This document shows positions 62,550-64,000 of a stretch of 64,000 nucleotides of DNA, in pieces; the stretch's first letter is position 1, and each line of letters begins with the position of its first letter. Source of the DNA: Pseudeuparius sepicola (lineage: Eukaryota > Arthropoda > Insecta > Coleoptera > Anthribidae); the NCBI GenBank assembly GCA_963920635.1, contig OY987298.1, positions 130,271,735 through 130,335,734 on the forward strand, in the 5' to 3' direction. A program made the translations under genes and the position numbers. Under the pieces are notes generated by a model, which did not search any database, had not been told where the DNA came from, and saw nothing but the letters and a program-made list of their open reading frames with translations.

Positions 62550-64000
62550 AGAGGTAGGTTATCTAGGACATGTAGTCACAACAGAAGGCGTGAAGCCTAA
62601 TCCTTCCAAAATCGTGGCAATAAAACAATATCCTATTCCCAAATCTACAAAAGAAATCAAAGTTTTCCTCGGACTAGTCGGTTACTACCGAAGGTTCATT
62701 CCATCGTTTGCAAAAGTCACAAAACCCCTAACAAAATGCTTAAAAAAGAACGCTAAAATTATTCACGATCAAGAATTTATATCATGTTTCGAAACTTGTA
62801 AAAATCTGTTAACTAATTCGCCAATTTTACAATATCCGGATTTTTCAAAACCGTTCAATTTGACAACTGACGCCAGTAACGTTGCTTTAGGCGCCGTATT
62901 ATCTCAAGGCCCTATTGGTAAAGATCTACCAATCGCCTATGCGTCGCGAACGTTGAACGAATCCGAGCAAAACTACAGTACCATTGAGAAAGAATTGCTC
63001 TGTATCGTCTGGTCAACTAAATATTTTCGACCGTATTTATACGGCAGAAAATTTAATATAATTACTGACCACAAGCCCCTTCAATGGCTGTTTTCTCTTA
63101 AAGACCCAAGTTCAAAATTGTTAAGATGGCGGATTAAATTGGATGAATATGATTATAACATCATATACAAAAAAGGAAAACTAAATACGAACGCAGACGC
63201 TTTGTCTCGTATCGAAATAAACACAAAAGAAACTAAGTCAAGCGATAATGCCCAAAATATTTTTGATTATATTCACAGATTTAATGAGGAACTAGAAAAC
63301 GAAAATCAATCTCAAAATTTAGACACTTTATCTACTCAAGTTCAACCCGATAACGATATTTTAGATATTGATGAAAGCACAAACGAAAATGTTGATGAAA
63401 ATGAAACAGTCCATTCTAATGCAGAAAATCACCCAATTGTCGGCATTCCTATTTCAGAAACCCCTGTAAATTACGGTTCTCATCAAGTAATAATTTATAG
63501 CGTTTTTCATTCCCCTGCCAAACCAAAAATTAAAATTCTTTTTGAAAAGAAAAGAAGAATAGAAGTTCAAATTTCCAAAAATGATTTTGAATCGGATGTA
63601 ACTAACTTTGTTAAAGAGTATTTGTTACCCAATGTCCAATATCATCTTTATTTTGAAAATCCAGACATATACGAACCTTTCTGCGAAACTGTTAGACAAC
63701 ACTTTAAATGGCCCTCTCTGAAATTAAAACGTTGCACAATAAAACTTATTGATGTCACCAATAAAAACGATATTTTCGATATCATAAAAAATTACCATGA
63801 AAGTAAAACCAATCATCGTGGAATAGATGAAACAGAACAAAGAATAAAAGTAAAATACTATTGGCCGCAACTAAAAAATTCAATTCAAACCTTTATTAAT
63901 GATTGTGAATTATGCCAACAGTGCAAGTATGAAAGACACCCTGTAAGAATGCAAATGAATATAACACCAACCGCTAGTAAACCTTTCGAAATTATCCATA
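62533..64000 (+). pseudogene. pol: Gypsy Pol, continuation: RT end, RNase H, integrase start
   Basis: The frame beginning at 62533 stays open to the window end (489 codons), so it is absent from any list of closed frames. It starts with the last RT segment (GYLGHVVT, FLGLVGYYRRFIPSF). RNase H follows: TTDAS with Asp at 62869, YSTIEKELL with the Glu, and ITDHKPL with Asp at 63067. NADALSRI closes the domain. A long acidic linker (63230-63430) comes next. The integrase zinc-binding HHCC module then has His in YHESKTNH and Cys in CELCQQC (about 63800-63930). The integrase catalytic core begins at the window edge (KPFEIIH). It is displaced from the upstream pol by the indel near 62530; otherwise intact here. 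Confidence 0.85.

Noticed and set aside
1..64000. CRISPR array, bacterial operon or endosymbiont DNA
   Set aside because: No regularly spaced repeats, no ribosome-binding sites and no dense coding; introns and animal transposons dominate.

Overview
This 64-kb window looks like nuclear DNA from an arthropod, most likely an insect. It is AT-rich. It carries animal-type DNA transposons (Tc1, mariner/IS630-like, pogo, P, PIF/Harbinger, hAT), non-LTR retrotransposon debris, a Penelope-like element and a Ty3/gypsy LTR retrotransposon, and the transposase introns are short GT-AG introns. I found no bacterial operon, CRISPR array or rRNA gene. The recurrent TACAGGGTG termini and GTACCTA/TAGGTA words fit an insect, but I cannot name the order. 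No confident host protein-coding gene was recognised, so the window is best read as a gene-poor, transposon-dense region.

Layout. 1-1.4 kb: a nested foldback element with arms of more than 400 bp. 2.9-5.2 kb: a P element with a perfect 32-bp terminal inverted repeat (TIR) and an 8-bp target duplication (TSD), with a decayed THAP-type transposase. 5.4-8.3 kb: MITEs and a degenerate mariner-like foldback. 8.4-19.6 kb: short inverted repeats and two GC-richer islands. 19.6-23.9 kb: a hAT inside a hAT, a 159-bp dispersed repeat, a complete but frameshifted Tc1 element, and a MITE with a 7-bp TSD. 24-31 kb: more MITEs, a GC-richer island and a tandem duplication. 31.7-35.2 kb: the best-preserved gene here, a pogo-like transposase whose four exons join in phase, inside a TIR-bounded element with many subterminal repeats. 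36-40 kb: a hAT remnant with its 8-bp TSD, a non-LTR ORF1 relic and a PIF/Harbinger remnant. 40-45 kb: an IS630-like pseudogene, the 3' end of a non-LTR element, a 54-bp palindromic insertion and a hAT MITE. 46.2-48.7 kb: a decayed mariner-like element. 49.6-50.9 kb: a 5'-truncated Penelope-like element with inverted terminal repeats and a GIY-YIG domain. 51.4-51.7 kb: a non-LTR reverse transcriptase (RT) fragment. 58.0-58.7 kb: a Mutator-like MITE with a 9-bp TSD. 59.1-64 kb: a gypsy element running off the window.

Most elements act alone. Non-autonomous copies (hAT MITEs, TACAGGGTG foldbacks) presumably depended on transposases encoded elsewhere. Two items stand out. One is the intact-looking pogo element, with at least nine copies of a 15-bp motif at its ends. 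The other is a set of very short palindromic insertions (36 and 54 bp, with a related 169-bp MITE) that share a CRTTGASTRA-type end and perfect 7-bp target duplications. Scattered GC-richer, non-repetitive islands (about 10.2-11.2, 16.0-16.4, 23.4-23.7, 28.2-28.7, 36.9-37.1 and 50.9-51.2 kb) could be conserved regulatory DNA of a distant gene; that is inference only.
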